A stretch of DNA of 64,000 bases, taken from the NCBI RefSeq assembly GCF_024753145.1, contig NZ_JANUGU010000001.1:1364001-1428000 (forward strand). Reading direction: 5' to 3'. A program made the position numbers and the translations under genes. The notes under the pieces are model-generated. The model had not been told where the DNA came from, did no database searches, and saw only the letters and a list, made by a program, of their open reading frames with translations. The DNA comes from Massilia terrae. Its GTDB lineage: Bacteria; Pseudomonadota; Gammaproteobacteria; Burkholderiales; Burkholderiaceae_D. Positions 35,722-44,276 of this stretch are shown here, in pieces (within the stretch, counting starts at the first letter, position 1; each line of letters opens with the position of its first letter).

Positions 35722-37425
35722 TTATTCCTCTATCTGGTTCGACACGCGCATCGCTTCGGCGACGGTGGTGCGGCCGGCGACGACCAGTTGCACGGCGTGC
35801 CGGCGCAGCGTCTCCCCTTCCATCTCGGCTTGCGCGACTTTCAGGAAGTGCGAGGGGTCCGGGTGGTTGGAGGCGTCGATCACGCTGCGCGTCATTTCGA
35901 GCAGTTCGTAGACGCCGGTACGCCCGCGGTAGCCGGTGCCGTTGCAGTGCGAGCAGCCGCGCCCGTGGAAGTAGCGCGTGGTCTCGACGTGCACGCCGAG
36001 CTCCGGGCGCAGCCAGGCCTGTTCGACCGGCGACGGCTGGTACTCCGTGCTGCAGCTCTCGCAGATTACGCGCACCAGGCGCTGCGCCAGCACGGCCTGA
36101 AGCGAGCCGCCCACCATGTAGCGCGGCACGCCCATGTCCATCAGCCGCAGAGGGGTGCTGGCGGCGTCGTTGGTGTGCAGGGTCGATAGCACCAGGTGGC
36201 CGGTCATTGCGGCGCGCAGGCCGATCTGGGCGGTCTCCTGGTCGCGCATCTCGCCGACCAGCACGATGTCCGGGTCCTGGCGCAGTGCGGAGCGCAGCAC
36301 GCGCGCGAACGAGAGGTCGATCTTGTCGTTGACCTGCACCTGGTTGATACCGGGGAGCCGGTATTCGACCGGATCCTCAACCGTGATCAGCTTCTTCTCG
36401 AGCGAGTTCAGTTCCGCCAGCGCGCTGTACAGCGTGGTCGTTTTACCTGAGCCGGTGGGGCCGGTGACCAGCACCAGGCCATTTGGCCGCTGCACGATGG
36501 CGCGGAAGCGTTCTACCAGCGCATGCGGCATGCCGATCGCGTCCAGCCGCAAATTGATATTCGCCTGGTTCAGCAGGCGCATCACCACCGATTCGCCGTA
36601 CTGCGTCGGCATGGTCGAGATACGCACGTCCAGTCGCTGGTTGCGCACCTTGACCGCGAAGCGGCCGTCCTGCGGCAGGCGTTTCTCGGAGATGTCGAGG
36701 TCGGCCATCAGTTTCAGGCGCAGCGCCAGCGGCGTCGCGACCTTGAGGTCGGCCTCGGTCTGCAGGTGCAACACGCCGTCGATGCGGAAGCGGATCTGCA
36801 GGCGCGCTTCCTGCGGCTCGATGTGGATGTCGGAGGCGCGCACCTGGGCCGCGTCGTCGAACACCGATTGCAGCAGCTTGACGATCGGCGCTTCTTCCAG
36901 CCCCGGGTTGGCGGCCAGCGCGCCGAAGTCGACGAAGTCGTCTCCCAGGTTCTGTTCCACCTCGCGCGCGAGGCCGGTGATCTCGCCGGTGCGGCGGTAG
37001 ATGCGGTCGATCGCCTGCAGCACCTCGGTTTCGTTGACCACGGCCAGTTCGACGCCGCGCTTGAGCAGGCGCGCGATCTCGTCGTAGGCAAACAGGTCAG
37101 TCGGGTCGGAGACGCCGACCAGCGCGGTTTCTCGGCGGTCTTCGAGCACCAGCGCGCGGAAGCGGCGGGCCGCGGTTTCCGGCAGCAGGCGCACGACTTC
37201 GGGGCTGATGTTGTAGAACTTGAGGTGGACAAACGGGATGTTGAGCTGGCGGGCGAGCGCGCTTCCGATCTGTTCCTCGGTCACGTAGCCGTTCTCGACG
37301 AACACGCGGCCGAGCTTGCGGCCAGTGCGTTTCTGGTCGGCCAGCGCGGCAGTCAGTTGTTCTTCGGTCAGCAGGTTTTGCTGGACCAGTATCTCGCCAA
37401 GCCGGACTTTTTCGGGCCTTGCCAT
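35722..37425 (-). CDS. mshE: MSHA pilus assembly ATPase MshE with c-di-GMP-binding type N-terminus
   Basis: 567-residue extension ATPase. The N-terminal MshEN domain has two 24-residue motifs, residues ~8-31 (RLGEILVQQNLLTEEQL...) and ~37-60 (KLGRVFVENGYVTEEQI...), five residues apart as in c-di-GMP-binding MshE. Then Walker A TGPTGSGKTTTLYS, Walker B IVLVGEMRD and a zinc tetracysteine site (CESC, CSHC). The ATG at 37425 is preferred over an upstream TTG, because GGGAAGAAG precedes it. First gene of the EGFACDOPQ block. Confidence 0.93.
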   Translation of the reverse strand: MARPEKVRLGEILVQQNLLTEEQLTAALADQKRTGRKLGRVFVENGYVTEEQIGSALARQLNIPFVHLKFYNISPEVVRLLPETAARRFRALVLEDRRETALVGVSDPTDLFAYDEIARLLKRGVELAVVNETEVLQAIDRIYRRTGEITGLAREVEQNLGDDFVDFGALAANPGLEEAPIVKLLQSVFDDAAQVRASDIHIEPQEARLQIRFRIDGVLHLQTEADLKVATPLALRLKLMADLDISEKRLPQDGRFAVKVRNQRLDVRISTMPTQYGESVVMRLLNQANINLRLDAIGMPHALVERFRAIVQRPNGLVLVTGPTGSGKTTTLYSALAELNSLEKKLITVEDPVEYRLPGINQVQVNDKIDLSFARVLRSALRQDPDIVLVGEMRDQETAQIGLRAAMTGHLVLSTLHTNDAASTPLRLMDMGVPRYMVGGSLQAVLAQRLVRVICESCSTEYQPSPVEQAWLRPELGVHVETTRYFHGRGCSHCNGTGYRGRTGVYELLEMTRSVIDASNHPDPSHFLKVAQAEMEGETLRRHAVQLVVAGRTTVAEAMRVSNQIEE

Positions 37426-37571
37426 GCGTCTTCTTCCCAATGTTCAGTAGCGAGGCATTGTAGTCCAGAACGGGGCTGTGTTTTCAGGTAGCAACAGGAG
37501 TTGCTGGGGCGTGTTGTGCCGTGTCCACGGAGGAATTGCCGCACGGAAAGAAGAACGACGCCGGCTTGCTA

Positions 37572-37607
37572 GCTCAGCATGGGTCCCGGCCTCGCGCCGG
37601 GACGATG
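37572..37607. repeat. REP-like palindrome (half unit)
   Basis: tcccggc-ctcgc-gccggga (37584-37602), preceded by AGCTCAGCATGGG, the same arm sequence seen beside the palindromes at 13059 and 21193. It lies between mshE and the MaoC operon. Confidence 0.7.
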
Positions 37608-37610
37608 GGC

Positions 37611-38066
37611 CTAATTGTAGAGGCGTAAGACGAACTCGGCGGCGCAGACGGGCTTGGCGCCGCCTTCGCGCTCGACCGTGACCTGCCAGACGATTTGCGC
37701 GCCGCCTTCGATCGGCTCGAAGGACTGCAACGCGAAGCTGGCGCGCACCCGGCTGTCGACCGGCACCGGCGCGGGGAAGCGCAGGCGGTTCACGCCGTAA
37801 TTGATGGTCAGGCGCAGGCCGCCGATGCGCAGCGCCGATTCCAGCATCGCCGGCAGCAGCGACAGCGTGAGGAAGCCATGCGCGATCGGCACGCCGAACG
37901 GCGACTCGCGCCGGCAGCGCTCCGGATCGACATGGATCCACTGATGGTCATCGGTGGCATCGGCAAAAGTGTCGATGCGCTGCTGCGGCAGGTCGAACCA
38001 GCGCGATTGCGCGACGTCGGTTCCGACCAACGCACCCAGGTCCTGCAAACTGGCGATTTCACGCAT
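37611..38066 (-). CDS. MaoC-family (R)-specific enoyl-CoA hydratase
   Basis: 151 residues, single hot-dog domain. The hydratase motif TDDHQWIHVDPERC retains the catalytic Asp-x4-His, followed by PFGVPIAHGFLTLSLLP, typical of NodN/MaoC hydratases. Last gene of a four-gene minus-strand operon; its ATG overlaps the preceding MaoC gene by 8 bases. Adds water to an enoyl-CoA in some beta-oxidation-like route. It could also feed 3-hydroxyacyl-CoA to PHA synthesis. Confidence 0.87.
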   Translation of the reverse strand: MREIASLQDLGALVGTDVAQSRWFDLPQQRIDTFADATDDHQWIHVDPERCRRESPFGVPIAHGFLTLSLLPAMLESALRIGGLRLTINYGVNRLRFPAPVPVDSRVRASFALQSFEPIEGGAQIVWQVTVEREGGAKPVCAAEFVLRLYN

Positions 38067-38523
38067 TGTTACCTCCCGGACGGCGCCCGAACATGCCCAT
38101 CCCCTCGACCGTGCAGACGACTTCTCCGCGCTGGTTGGTCGCGGTCCATTTGGACCACACCACCCCACGGTCCGGCCTGGAGTTGGACGCTTTCACTTTG
38201 GTGGTCAGATAGCGCACCGCGAGGGTGTCGCCTCCGCGTACCGGCTGCAGCCAGCGCACGCCGTCGAGTCCCGGCGATCCCATGCTGGAAGCGCTGCACA
38301 TCAGGCCGTCGACCACCATCCGCATCATCATGCTGCAGGTATGCCAGCCGCTGGCGATCACGCCGCCGTAAATGGAAGCAGCGGCGGCTTCGCGGTCGAT
38401 GTGGAATGGCTGTGGGTCGAACTGGCGCGCGAATGCGATGATCTCTTCATCCGTCACGAGGCGCTGGCCAAGGTCGATTTCCTGGCCTTCGTAAAAGTCC
38501 TCGAAATACCACTGCTGGCTCAT
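38059..38523 (-). CDS. MaoC-family hydratase, second paralogue
   Basis: 154 residues, single hot-dog domain. Motif RQFDPQPFHIDREAAAAS keeps Asp-x4-His, followed by GGVIASGWHTCSMMMRMVVDG. Closer to the bile-acid/steroid type MaoC proteins than its neighbour. The ATG at 38523 overlaps the stop of the acyl-CoA dehydrogenase by 4 bases. Two adjacent MaoC genes suggest either sequential substrates or a heteromer. Confidence 0.86.
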   Translation of the reverse strand: MSQQWYFEDFYEGQEIDLGQRLVTDEEIIAFARQFDPQPFHIDREAAAASIYGGVIASGWHTCSMMMRMVVDGLMCSASSMGSPGLDGVRWLQPVRGGDTLAVRYLTTKVKASNSRPDRGVVWSKWTATNQRGEVVCTVEGMGMFGRRPGGNNA

Positions 38524-39659
38524 GCGGCGGTTCCTTCGGCAAAGCCGGGTTGCGCGATGAAGCGCGCCAGGTGGTGGTCGGAGTCGCCGAGGGTCAGTTC
38601 GATCATCGATAGCCGCTTGAAGTAGTGCGAGGCGGGCAGCTCGTCGGTCACGCCCATCCCGCCGTGCAGCTGGACCGCCTGCTGGCCGATGAAGCGCGCA
38701 GCCTGGCCGACACGGTACTTGGCGGCGGAGATCACGCGTCGGCGGTCGGCCGCATCGCCCGCGTCGTACTTGACCGCAGCCAGCAGCGCCATCGAGCGCG
38801 CCTGTTCGAGGTGGATGAACATGTCGGCCATGCGATGCTGCAGGGCCTGGAATTTGCCGATCGGGACGCCGAACTGCTGGCGTGTTTTGAGGTAGTCGAG
38901 CGTGGCGTCGAACAGCGCCTCCATGGCGCCTAGCGCTTCCGCGCACAGCAGGGCCGCGCCGTAGTCGAACACTTCGTCGAGCAGCGGCCAGCCCTCGTCC
39001 GCTTCACCCAGCAGCCTGGCCGCCCTCACCTGCTCGAAGCGGATGTCGGCCGCGCGCAAGCCATCGAGCGTGCGGTAGCCGGTGATCTGGACGCCTTCCG
39101 CATCCGACGGCACCACGAACAGCGAGATGCCGCAACGCTCGCGCTGTGCGGCGGAGGTGCGGGCGGAGACGATCAGGGCGCCTGCCTCGGCGCCGTGGAT
39201 CACCACCTTCTTTTCGCCATCGAGCACATAGCCTTCGCCGTCGCGCCGCGCGGTGGTGGCGATGTCGGCCATGTCGTGGCGCGACTGGCGCTCGCCAAGT
39301 GCGCAGGCGAGTTTCAGCCCGCCTGCCGCGACTTGTTCGAGCAGGTCGCCATGCCCGCCGGCCAGCGTCAGGAAGCGTGTCCCGAGCACGGTTGCGAAGT
39401 AGGGTTCCACCACCAAGCCGCGGCCCAACTCGCGCATGACGACCAAGAGGTCGATCGCGCCACCGTCAAAGCCGCCATGCTCTTCCGGCACCGGCAAGGC
39501 CGTCATGCCGAGTTCCACCAGCGTATTCCAGGCAGCCTCCGACGTCCCCGCCGGCGAATGCACGATTGCGCGGCGCGCCTCGACGCCGTAATCGCGCATG
39601 ATCCAGCGCTTGAGCGCGTCGGCGAACTGGAGCTGCTCTTCCTTGAAATCGAAGTCCAT
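38520..39659 (-). CDS. acyl-CoA dehydrogenase family protein, probably non-catalytic partner subunit
   Basis: 379 residues of the ACAD fold (GEKKVVIHGAEAG; LKTRQQFGVPIGKFQALQHRMADM; AVQLHGGMGVTDELPASHYFKR). Neither usual position for the catalytic base is a Glu: helix G has DYGAALLCAE where the partner has GHERTG, and the YEG position reads TLG. The ATG at 39659 has an AGGAG Shine-Dalgarno, better than the upstream alternative. It follows the second ACAD gene by 8 bases. Confidence 0.85.
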   Translation of the reverse strand: MDFDFKEEQLQFADALKRWIMRDYGVEARRAIVHSPAGTSEAAWNTLVELGMTALPVPEEHGGFDGGAIDLLVVMRELGRGLVVEPYFATVLGTRFLTLAGGHGDLLEQVAAGGLKLACALGERQSRHDMADIATTARRDGEGYVLDGEKKVVIHGAEAGALIVSARTSAAQRERCGISLFVVPSDAEGVQITGYRTLDGLRAADIRFEQVRAARLLGEADEGWPLLDEVFDYGAALLCAEALGAMEALFDATLDYLKTRQQFGVPIGKFQALQHRMADMFIHLEQARSMALLAAVKYDAGDAADRRRVISAAKYRVGQAARFIGQQAVQLHGGMGVTDELPASHYFKRLSMIELTLGDSDHHLARFIAQPGFAEGTAA

Positions 39660-39667
39660 GGTTCTCC

Positions 39668-40858
39668 TCACAGGCCCAGGATCATCTGGGAGATGATGTT
39701 GCGCTGGATTTCATTCGAGCCGCCGTAAATCGAGGTCTTGCGATAGTTGAAGTAGTACGGCGCGAGCGGCGCGGCATCGTCGTCGCCGGACACGCTGTGT
39801 TCGTGCTCGCCTTCGAGATAGGCCGGATCGAAAGGCAGCGCCATCGGGCCAGCCGCTTCCACCATCAGCTCGGTCAGCATCTGCTGGATGTCGGTGCCAC
39901 GCACCTTGAGCACGGACGCCTCCGGTCCGGGCGCACGGTCGCCCTTGGCCAGCACGCGCAGCACAGTCATCTCCAGCGCCATCAGTTCGATCTCCAGCGC
40001 GGCCACCTTGGCGGCGAACAGCGGATCCTCGATCAGCGGGCGGCCGTTCTTCTGCTCGCGGCCCGCCAGGCGTTTGAGGAAGGCCAGTTCGCGCTTGGAG
40101 CGGCCAACGGCGGCAATGCCGGTGCGCTCATGGCCGAGCAGGTACTTGGCGTAGGTCCAGCCCTTGTTCTCCTCCCCGACCAGGTTGGCGACCGGGACGC
40201 GCACATTATCGAAGAAGACTTCGTTCACTTCGTGGTCTTCGTCGAGCATGATGATCGGGCGCACCGTCACGCCGGGCACGTGCATATCGATGAGCAGGAA
40301 GGAGATGCCCTCCTGCTTGCGCACGCCGGGATCGGTGCGGACCAGGCAGAAGATCATGTCGGCGTGCTGGGCCAGCGTGGTCCAGGTCTTCTGGCCGTTG
40401 ACGATGTAGTGGTCGCCGTCGCGCACGGCGCTGGTCTTGAGCGAGGCGAGGTCGGAGCCGGCGCCGGGCTCGGAATAACCCTGGCACCACCAGTCCTCGC
40501 ACGACAGGATGCGCGGCAGGTAGTAGTCCTTTTGGACCTGGCTGCCGAAGGCCATGATGACGGGCGCCACCATATTGACGCCGAAGGGCAACACCGGTGG
40601 GCAGCCGGCGGTGGCGCATTCCTCTTCGAAGATGTGGCGCTGCACGGGTGTCCATCCCGGGCCGCCGTATTCGACGGGCCAGCCGGGTGCGACCCAGCCT
40701 TGCTGGTTCAGGATCTTGTGCCAGCGGACGTAGTCGTCCTTCGACAGCCGCAGGTGGCTTTGCACCTTGTGCCGCAGGTCGGCGGGCAGTTGCCGGTCGA
40801 GGAAGTCCCGGACCGTGTCGCGAAAGGCACGGTCCTCCTCGGTGTAGTCCAGGTCCAT
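39668..40858 (-). CDS. acyl-CoA dehydrogenase, catalytic subunit candidate
   Basis: 396 residues; first gene of the operon. FAD/acyl-CoA motifs: WWCQGYSEPGAGSDLASLKTSA and VNGQKTWTTLAQHADM. The C-terminal IYGGSNEIQRNII has Gly where medium-chain enzymes carry the catalytic Glu. However, Glu244 in LLGHERTGIA sits at the alternative helix-G position used by isovaleryl-CoA and steroid ACADs. This, with the paired ACAD downstream, fits heteromeric alpha2beta2 dehydrogenases acting on bulky side chains. Substrate unknown. Confidence 0.88.
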   Translation of the reverse strand: MDLDYTEEDRAFRDTVRDFLDRQLPADLRHKVQSHLRLSKDDYVRWHKILNQQGWVAPGWPVEYGGPGWTPVQRHIFEEECATAGCPPVLPFGVNMVAPVIMAFGSQVQKDYYLPRILSCEDWWCQGYSEPGAGSDLASLKTSAVRDGDHYIVNGQKTWTTLAQHADMIFCLVRTDPGVRKQEGISFLLIDMHVPGVTVRPIIMLDEDHEVNEVFFDNVRVPVANLVGEENKGWTYAKYLLGHERTGIAAVGRSKRELAFLKRLAGREQKNGRPLIEDPLFAAKVAALEIELMALEMTVLRVLAKGDRAPGPEASVLKVRGTDIQQMLTELMVEAAGPMALPFDPAYLEGEHEHSVSGDDDAAPLAPYYFNYRKTSIYGGSNEIQRNIISQMILGL

Positions 40859-40978
40859 GGTGTCTCCTTGTTATCCCCGGCTATAAAAGCACGATCGTTC
40901 ACAAGGATTGTACCTGAACCACAAGCGAATGCCGTGGAATGAATGGGCGCGGTCTGCGCCCATCTCCACACCCGCCTG

Positions 40979-41803
40979 TCAGCTGCGACGGCGACGCGCC
41001 AGGCCGCCGGCACCGAGCAGGCCGGCCATCATCAGCGCGATGCTGGATGGCTCGGGGACCGCGTTCGTGTTCGCGTCCGGGACAACGTCAAGCCCCAGCG
41101 GCGTATTGTCGGCCGGTCCCGGCACGAGCGCGCCACCACCGCTGCCGCCGCTGCCGCCGGCGGTGCTGCCGGTGGTGCCGGTGCCCGCGATGGAGCCGGT
41201 CGAGCCGCCAGTGGAGCCGCCGGTGCCGCCCGTCGAACCACCGCCGGTGCCGCCGCCGCCGCCGCCTCCGCCGCCGGTGCTACCCGTGCTGCCGGTCGAA
41301 CCGCCGCCGCCGGTGTCGCCACCGCCGCTACCGCCGACTTGCGCGCCGCCTCCGCTGAGGCCACTGCCGGTTCCGCCCTTGCCCTGGCTCACGGTCACGC
41401 CGTTGGCCGAGCCGACCACGGACACGCCATCACCCAGCATTGCGGCGAGGATCCCGTGGCCGGAGCCCAGCAAGTACATGCCTTCGATGCCCTGCTTGTA
41501 GAACAGCTGGGTCTGGCCGTCCGCGGTCTGGGCCACGCTGGCGCTGGCTTTGCCGTACAGGACGTCGGCGAGGGTCGTGCCATTGGCCCCGCTGGACTTG
41601 GCCGCATCCGCGTACGAAATGCCGCCGATCAGGCTGAGGTTGCCGGACAGGACGCCGGAACTCAGCACGTCGGCGCCATTCGCACCAGTCCACCCGGACA
41701 GGATGCTTGAGGTCCCGGTGGACGATGCGACAGGCACGACGTCGGCGTGCGCTGCACAAGCGCTGGCCGCCAATGCCGCAACAATTAAATGACGTATCAA
41801 CAT
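40979..41803 (-). CDS. PEP-CTERM sorted exported protein with Gly/Ser/Thr-rich region
   Basis: 274 residues. Signal peptide ends near ACAAHA. Residues ~130-235 are a low-complexity Gly/Ser/Thr tract. The C-terminus VPEPSSIALMMAGLLGAGGLARRRRS is a textbook PEP-CTERM sorting signal: PEP motif, helix, Arg cluster. It should be processed by an exosortase encoded elsewhere. A strong AAGGAG precedes the ATG at 41803. No enzymatic domain recognised. Confidence 0.88.
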   Translation of the reverse strand: MLIRHLIVAALAASACAAHADVVPVASSTGTSSILSGWTGANGADVLSSGVLSGNLSLIGGISYADAAKSSGANGTTLADVLYGKASASVAQTADGQTQLFYKQGIEGMYLLGSGHGILAAMLGDGVSVVGSANGVTVSQGKGGTGSGLSGGGAQVGGSGGGDTGGGGSTGSTGSTGGGGGGGGGTGGGSTGGTGGSTGGSTGSIAGTGTTGSTAGGSGGSGGGALVPGPADNTPLGLDVVPDANTNAVPEPSSIALMMAGLLGAGGLARRRRS

Positions 41804-41849
41804 AGGTTGCTCCTTATGTGTGCAAGATTATTCTTTTTACAACGGCACA

Positions 41850-41877
41850 ATTATCCTAACACAGCTATAAAAAACAA
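41850..41877 (-). promoter_or_regulatory. possible promoter of the PEP-CTERM gene
   Basis: On the minus strand TTGTTT (41877-41872) and GATAAT (41855-41850) are spaced by 16 bases, about 46 bases before the start codon, in the AT-rich divergent region. Confidence 0.4.
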
Positions 41878-42049
41878 CGTTTTCGATTGGATGAGTTCGA
41901 TAGAACGATTTCCGAAAAACAAGATAACCAACGAAAAATTGATTCGCGGAAATTGCAGTTTTCTTCGATCACGTTTTCCCGGGAGGGCCGGAAAGCGCCA
42001 AAAACGATGAGGAATCACGCCGCGCCACGCCGGCGTCTGCATGTTCACA

Positions 42050-42077
42050 TTGCCAATTAATTAAGGTAGTGTATTCA
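42050..42077 (+). promoter_or_regulatory. possible promoter of the M13 peptidase gene
   Basis: TTGCCA (42050-42055) and TATTCA (42072-42077) are 16 bases apart, 43 bases before the start codon. Moderate match to the sigma70 consensus. Confidence 0.35.
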
Positions 42078-42119
42078 CGCCCGCATCCCCACAGTCTTTT
42101 GGAAGAGGACGATTCTTGC

Positions 42120-44180
42120 ATGCTCAAGCCGTATAAGCTGGCCCGCACGGCCACAATCCTGCTGTCCGCATTCGCGCTCGCTGCTTTCGCACAGGAAAAG
42201 GCGCCGACACACAAGGGCGCGACCGGCAAGCACGCCGCCGCCAAGCGCCCCAGCGCGGCACCCGCGCCCTTGCCTGGAAACGCGAGCGCCATCTCCCTGC
42301 TGGCCGTGAACAAGTCCGTCAACGCCTGCGACGACTTCTACATGCGGGCCTGCGGCGGCTACGTCGCCGCCGCCAAATTGAGCGATGCACAGCCCGCGGT
42401 CGAGATGGCGAACGAACAGTTCGAAGCCAACCTCGAACTCAGCTTCCGCAAATTGTTTGCCCAGGACGTGTCGAAGGATCCGGAGCTCATGCGCCTGAAG
42501 ACCTTCTACAACTCTTGCCTGTCCGGCAACGCGACCGACGGCGCGCTCGTCAGGCAATGGCTGGCGCGGATCGACGCCGCCGAATCGCCGGCCCAGCTCC
42601 AGACATTGCACCTGCAGCTGAGCCAGATCGGGGTCGACCCGTTCTTCACCTACAGCGCCCAGCCCGACCGCAAGCGGTGGGATCGATATCGGGGCGAGAT
42701 TCACAACAGCTATATCTGGACCGACGAGCAGGTCGCCTTCCGGACCTTCGTCAACGCTGGAATGTCCGAGCCGGACGCGAGGCATGACGCAGCCATCGCC
42801 GCCGCGATCGGCCAGGTGCTGCGCAAGGAGCGTGGCGACCGCTACGACGTCGCCAAATCGGAAAATCCCCGTACCCTCGCAGAGCTCGCGCAGCTCGCGC
42901 CCGCGGTCGACTGGGCAGGCTATTTCGCCGTGGTCGGCGCGGCGGCGGACCAGCCCGTGAACGTGACCGCGCCTGCCTACCTGCGCGCTGTCGACGAGCA
43001 GTTCCGTGCGCGCTCACCGGCCGAGCTTCGCGCTTATTTCCGCTGGGCGTACCTGTATTCGCTGCGCGGCGAGCTGCCCGCGCCGTACAACGGGGCGTTC
43101 GGCGATATCAGCCCGGCCTTGCGCGTTCAGCTCGGCAATCCGGCTGGCCAATGCCGCGATGCCACCGTGCGTGCGATGGGGGTCGAATTCTCGCGCCAGT
43201 ACGCCACGCGGATACTCGGATGGAGAGCGCGCGACGCCGCACGGAAGATCGCGACCGACATCCAGGCAAGGATCATCGCGTCCGTCGAGGATGCCCAATG
43301 GTTGTCGCCGGGAGGGAGGAAGGCGACCGCCGACAAGCTCGCCAAGACCGACCTCAAGATCGGCTTTCCCGATACGTGGCCGGAAGTCGGCAATTATCCT
43401 CTTGCGGAAAACGCCTTCCTCGCCAACGTACTGTCCGCGCGCGCTTTCGAACAGCACAGGACGTGGTCGCGGGTCGGCACCGAACACTCGCGCACCAACT
43501 GGGACATGATCGTCAGCCCATGGGTCGGCGAGGGCATGGCGGCGGCCCGGCTGGTCGTTCCCAACGGCTATCCGGACGCGCTGTCGAACTCCCTGATCAT
43601 GACAGCGGCGTTCCTGGGCGCGCCCCGCTTCATCGCCAACGCGCCCGATGAGCTGAACTACGCCACCTTCGGCGCCGTGTTTGGCCACGAGTTCGTACAC
43701 GTCGCGGAAACCCACGAATACGGGCCCGATGGACGCAACCAGGAGCTGTGGAGCGACGCCGACATCAAGGCCGAAGAGCGGCAAGGCCAATGCGTGGTCG
43801 ACCAGGCGAATGCCTACCAAGCCCTGCCGGGGATGAAGATGAAGGGTGACCACCAGTACGGCGAAAACGTGGCCGATTATGGCGGGGTACGTCTCGCCTT
43901 CGAAGCACTGCAGGCCAAACTGGGAGCCGACCGATTGTACCGGGTGGACGCAAGCGGGACCTCGCCCGCGCAGCGCTTCTTCTATCGCTATGCGCAGAAC
44001 CGCTGCGTGGCGCAGACGGACGACTTCCTGCGCAGATCGATTGAGACGGATGGGCACGCGCCGGCCGCGTTCCGCATCAACGCGCCATTATCGAACCTGC
44101 GCTCCTTCCAGCGCGCCTTCCATTGCAAGCCAGGCGCGGCGATGGTGCGCCCGGCAGCCGAGCAATGCCGAGTCTGGTAG
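42120..44180 (+). CDS. M13 family (neprilysin-like) zinc metallopeptidase
   Basis: 686 residues, exported (signal peptide ending near LAAFAQ). The N-terminal NACDDFYMRACGGYV is the M13 DDFY motif. Zinc site HEFVH lies in VFGHEFVHVAETHEYG, and the third ligand in GENVADYGGVRLAFEAL. The C-terminus RINAPLSNLRSFQRAFHCKPGAAM...CRVW is the family's closing motif. The usual HExxH flank (GHEISH/TH) is altered to GHEFVH, but the essential residues are intact. GGAAGAGG lies upstream of the ATG at 42120. Expected to cleave peptides in the periplasm. Confidence 0.92.
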   Translation: MLKPYKLARTATILLSAFALAAFAQEKAPTHKGATGKHAAAKRPSAAPAPLPGNASAISLLAVNKSVNACDDFYMRACGGYVAAAKLSDAQPAVEMANEQFEANLELSFRKLFAQDVSKDPELMRLKTFYNSCLSGNATDGALVRQWLARIDAAESPAQLQTLHLQLSQIGVDPFFTYSAQPDRKRWDRYRGEIHNSYIWTDEQVAFRTFVNAGMSEPDARHDAAIAAAIGQVLRKERGDRYDVAKSENPRTLAELAQLAPAVDWAGYFAVVGAAADQPVNVTAPAYLRAVDEQFRARSPAELRAYFRWAYLYSLRGELPAPYNGAFGDISPALRVQLGNPAGQCRDATVRAMGVEFSRQYATRILGWRARDAARKIATDIQARIIASVEDAQWLSPGGRKATADKLAKTDLKIGFPDTWPEVGNYPLAENAFLANVLSARAFEQHRTWSRVGTEHSRTNWDMIVSPWVGEGMAAARLVVPNGYPDALSNSLIMTAAFLGAPRFIANAPDELNYATFGAVFGHEFVHVAETHEYGPDGRNQELWSDADIKAEERQGQCVVDQANAYQALPGMKMKGDHQYGENVADYGGVRLAFEALQAKLGADRLYRVDASGTSPAQRFFYRYAQNRCVAQTDDFLRRSIETDGHAPAAFRINAPLSNLRSFQRAFHCKPGAAMVRPAAEQCRVW

Positions 44181-44230
44181 AAACAGGCTGTGGCGCTGCC
44201 GCTAGCGGTGGCGTAACGAGCCGGAACGAA

Positions 44231-44253
44231 AAAAAGGCCCCGGGCGGGGCCTT
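44231..44253 (-). terminator. terminator after prc
   Basis: On the minus strand, AAGGCCCC / GGGGCCTT around a 4-base loop is followed by a run of T (the run of A at 44229-44235 on plus). It serves the convergent prc gene, and in part the M13 gene. Confidence 0.75.
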
Positions 44254-44276
44254 AATACAAGGAGCGATGAAATCGA

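Larger units (their letters stand above)
41804..42119. other. 316-base divergent intergenic region
   Basis: Between the PEP-CTERM and M13 peptidase genes. The left half (to about 41970) is markedly AT-rich for this genome; the right half returns to GC-rich. It holds candidate promoters for both flanking genes. I see no reading frame with family features, no RNA gene and no repeat. Confidence 0.6.

Noticed and set aside
41080..41390. Repeated GC-rich triplets in the PEP-CTERM gene as a possible CRISPR or satellite array
   Set aside because: No regular repeat/spacer pattern; it is codon repetition for Gly, Ser and Thr.
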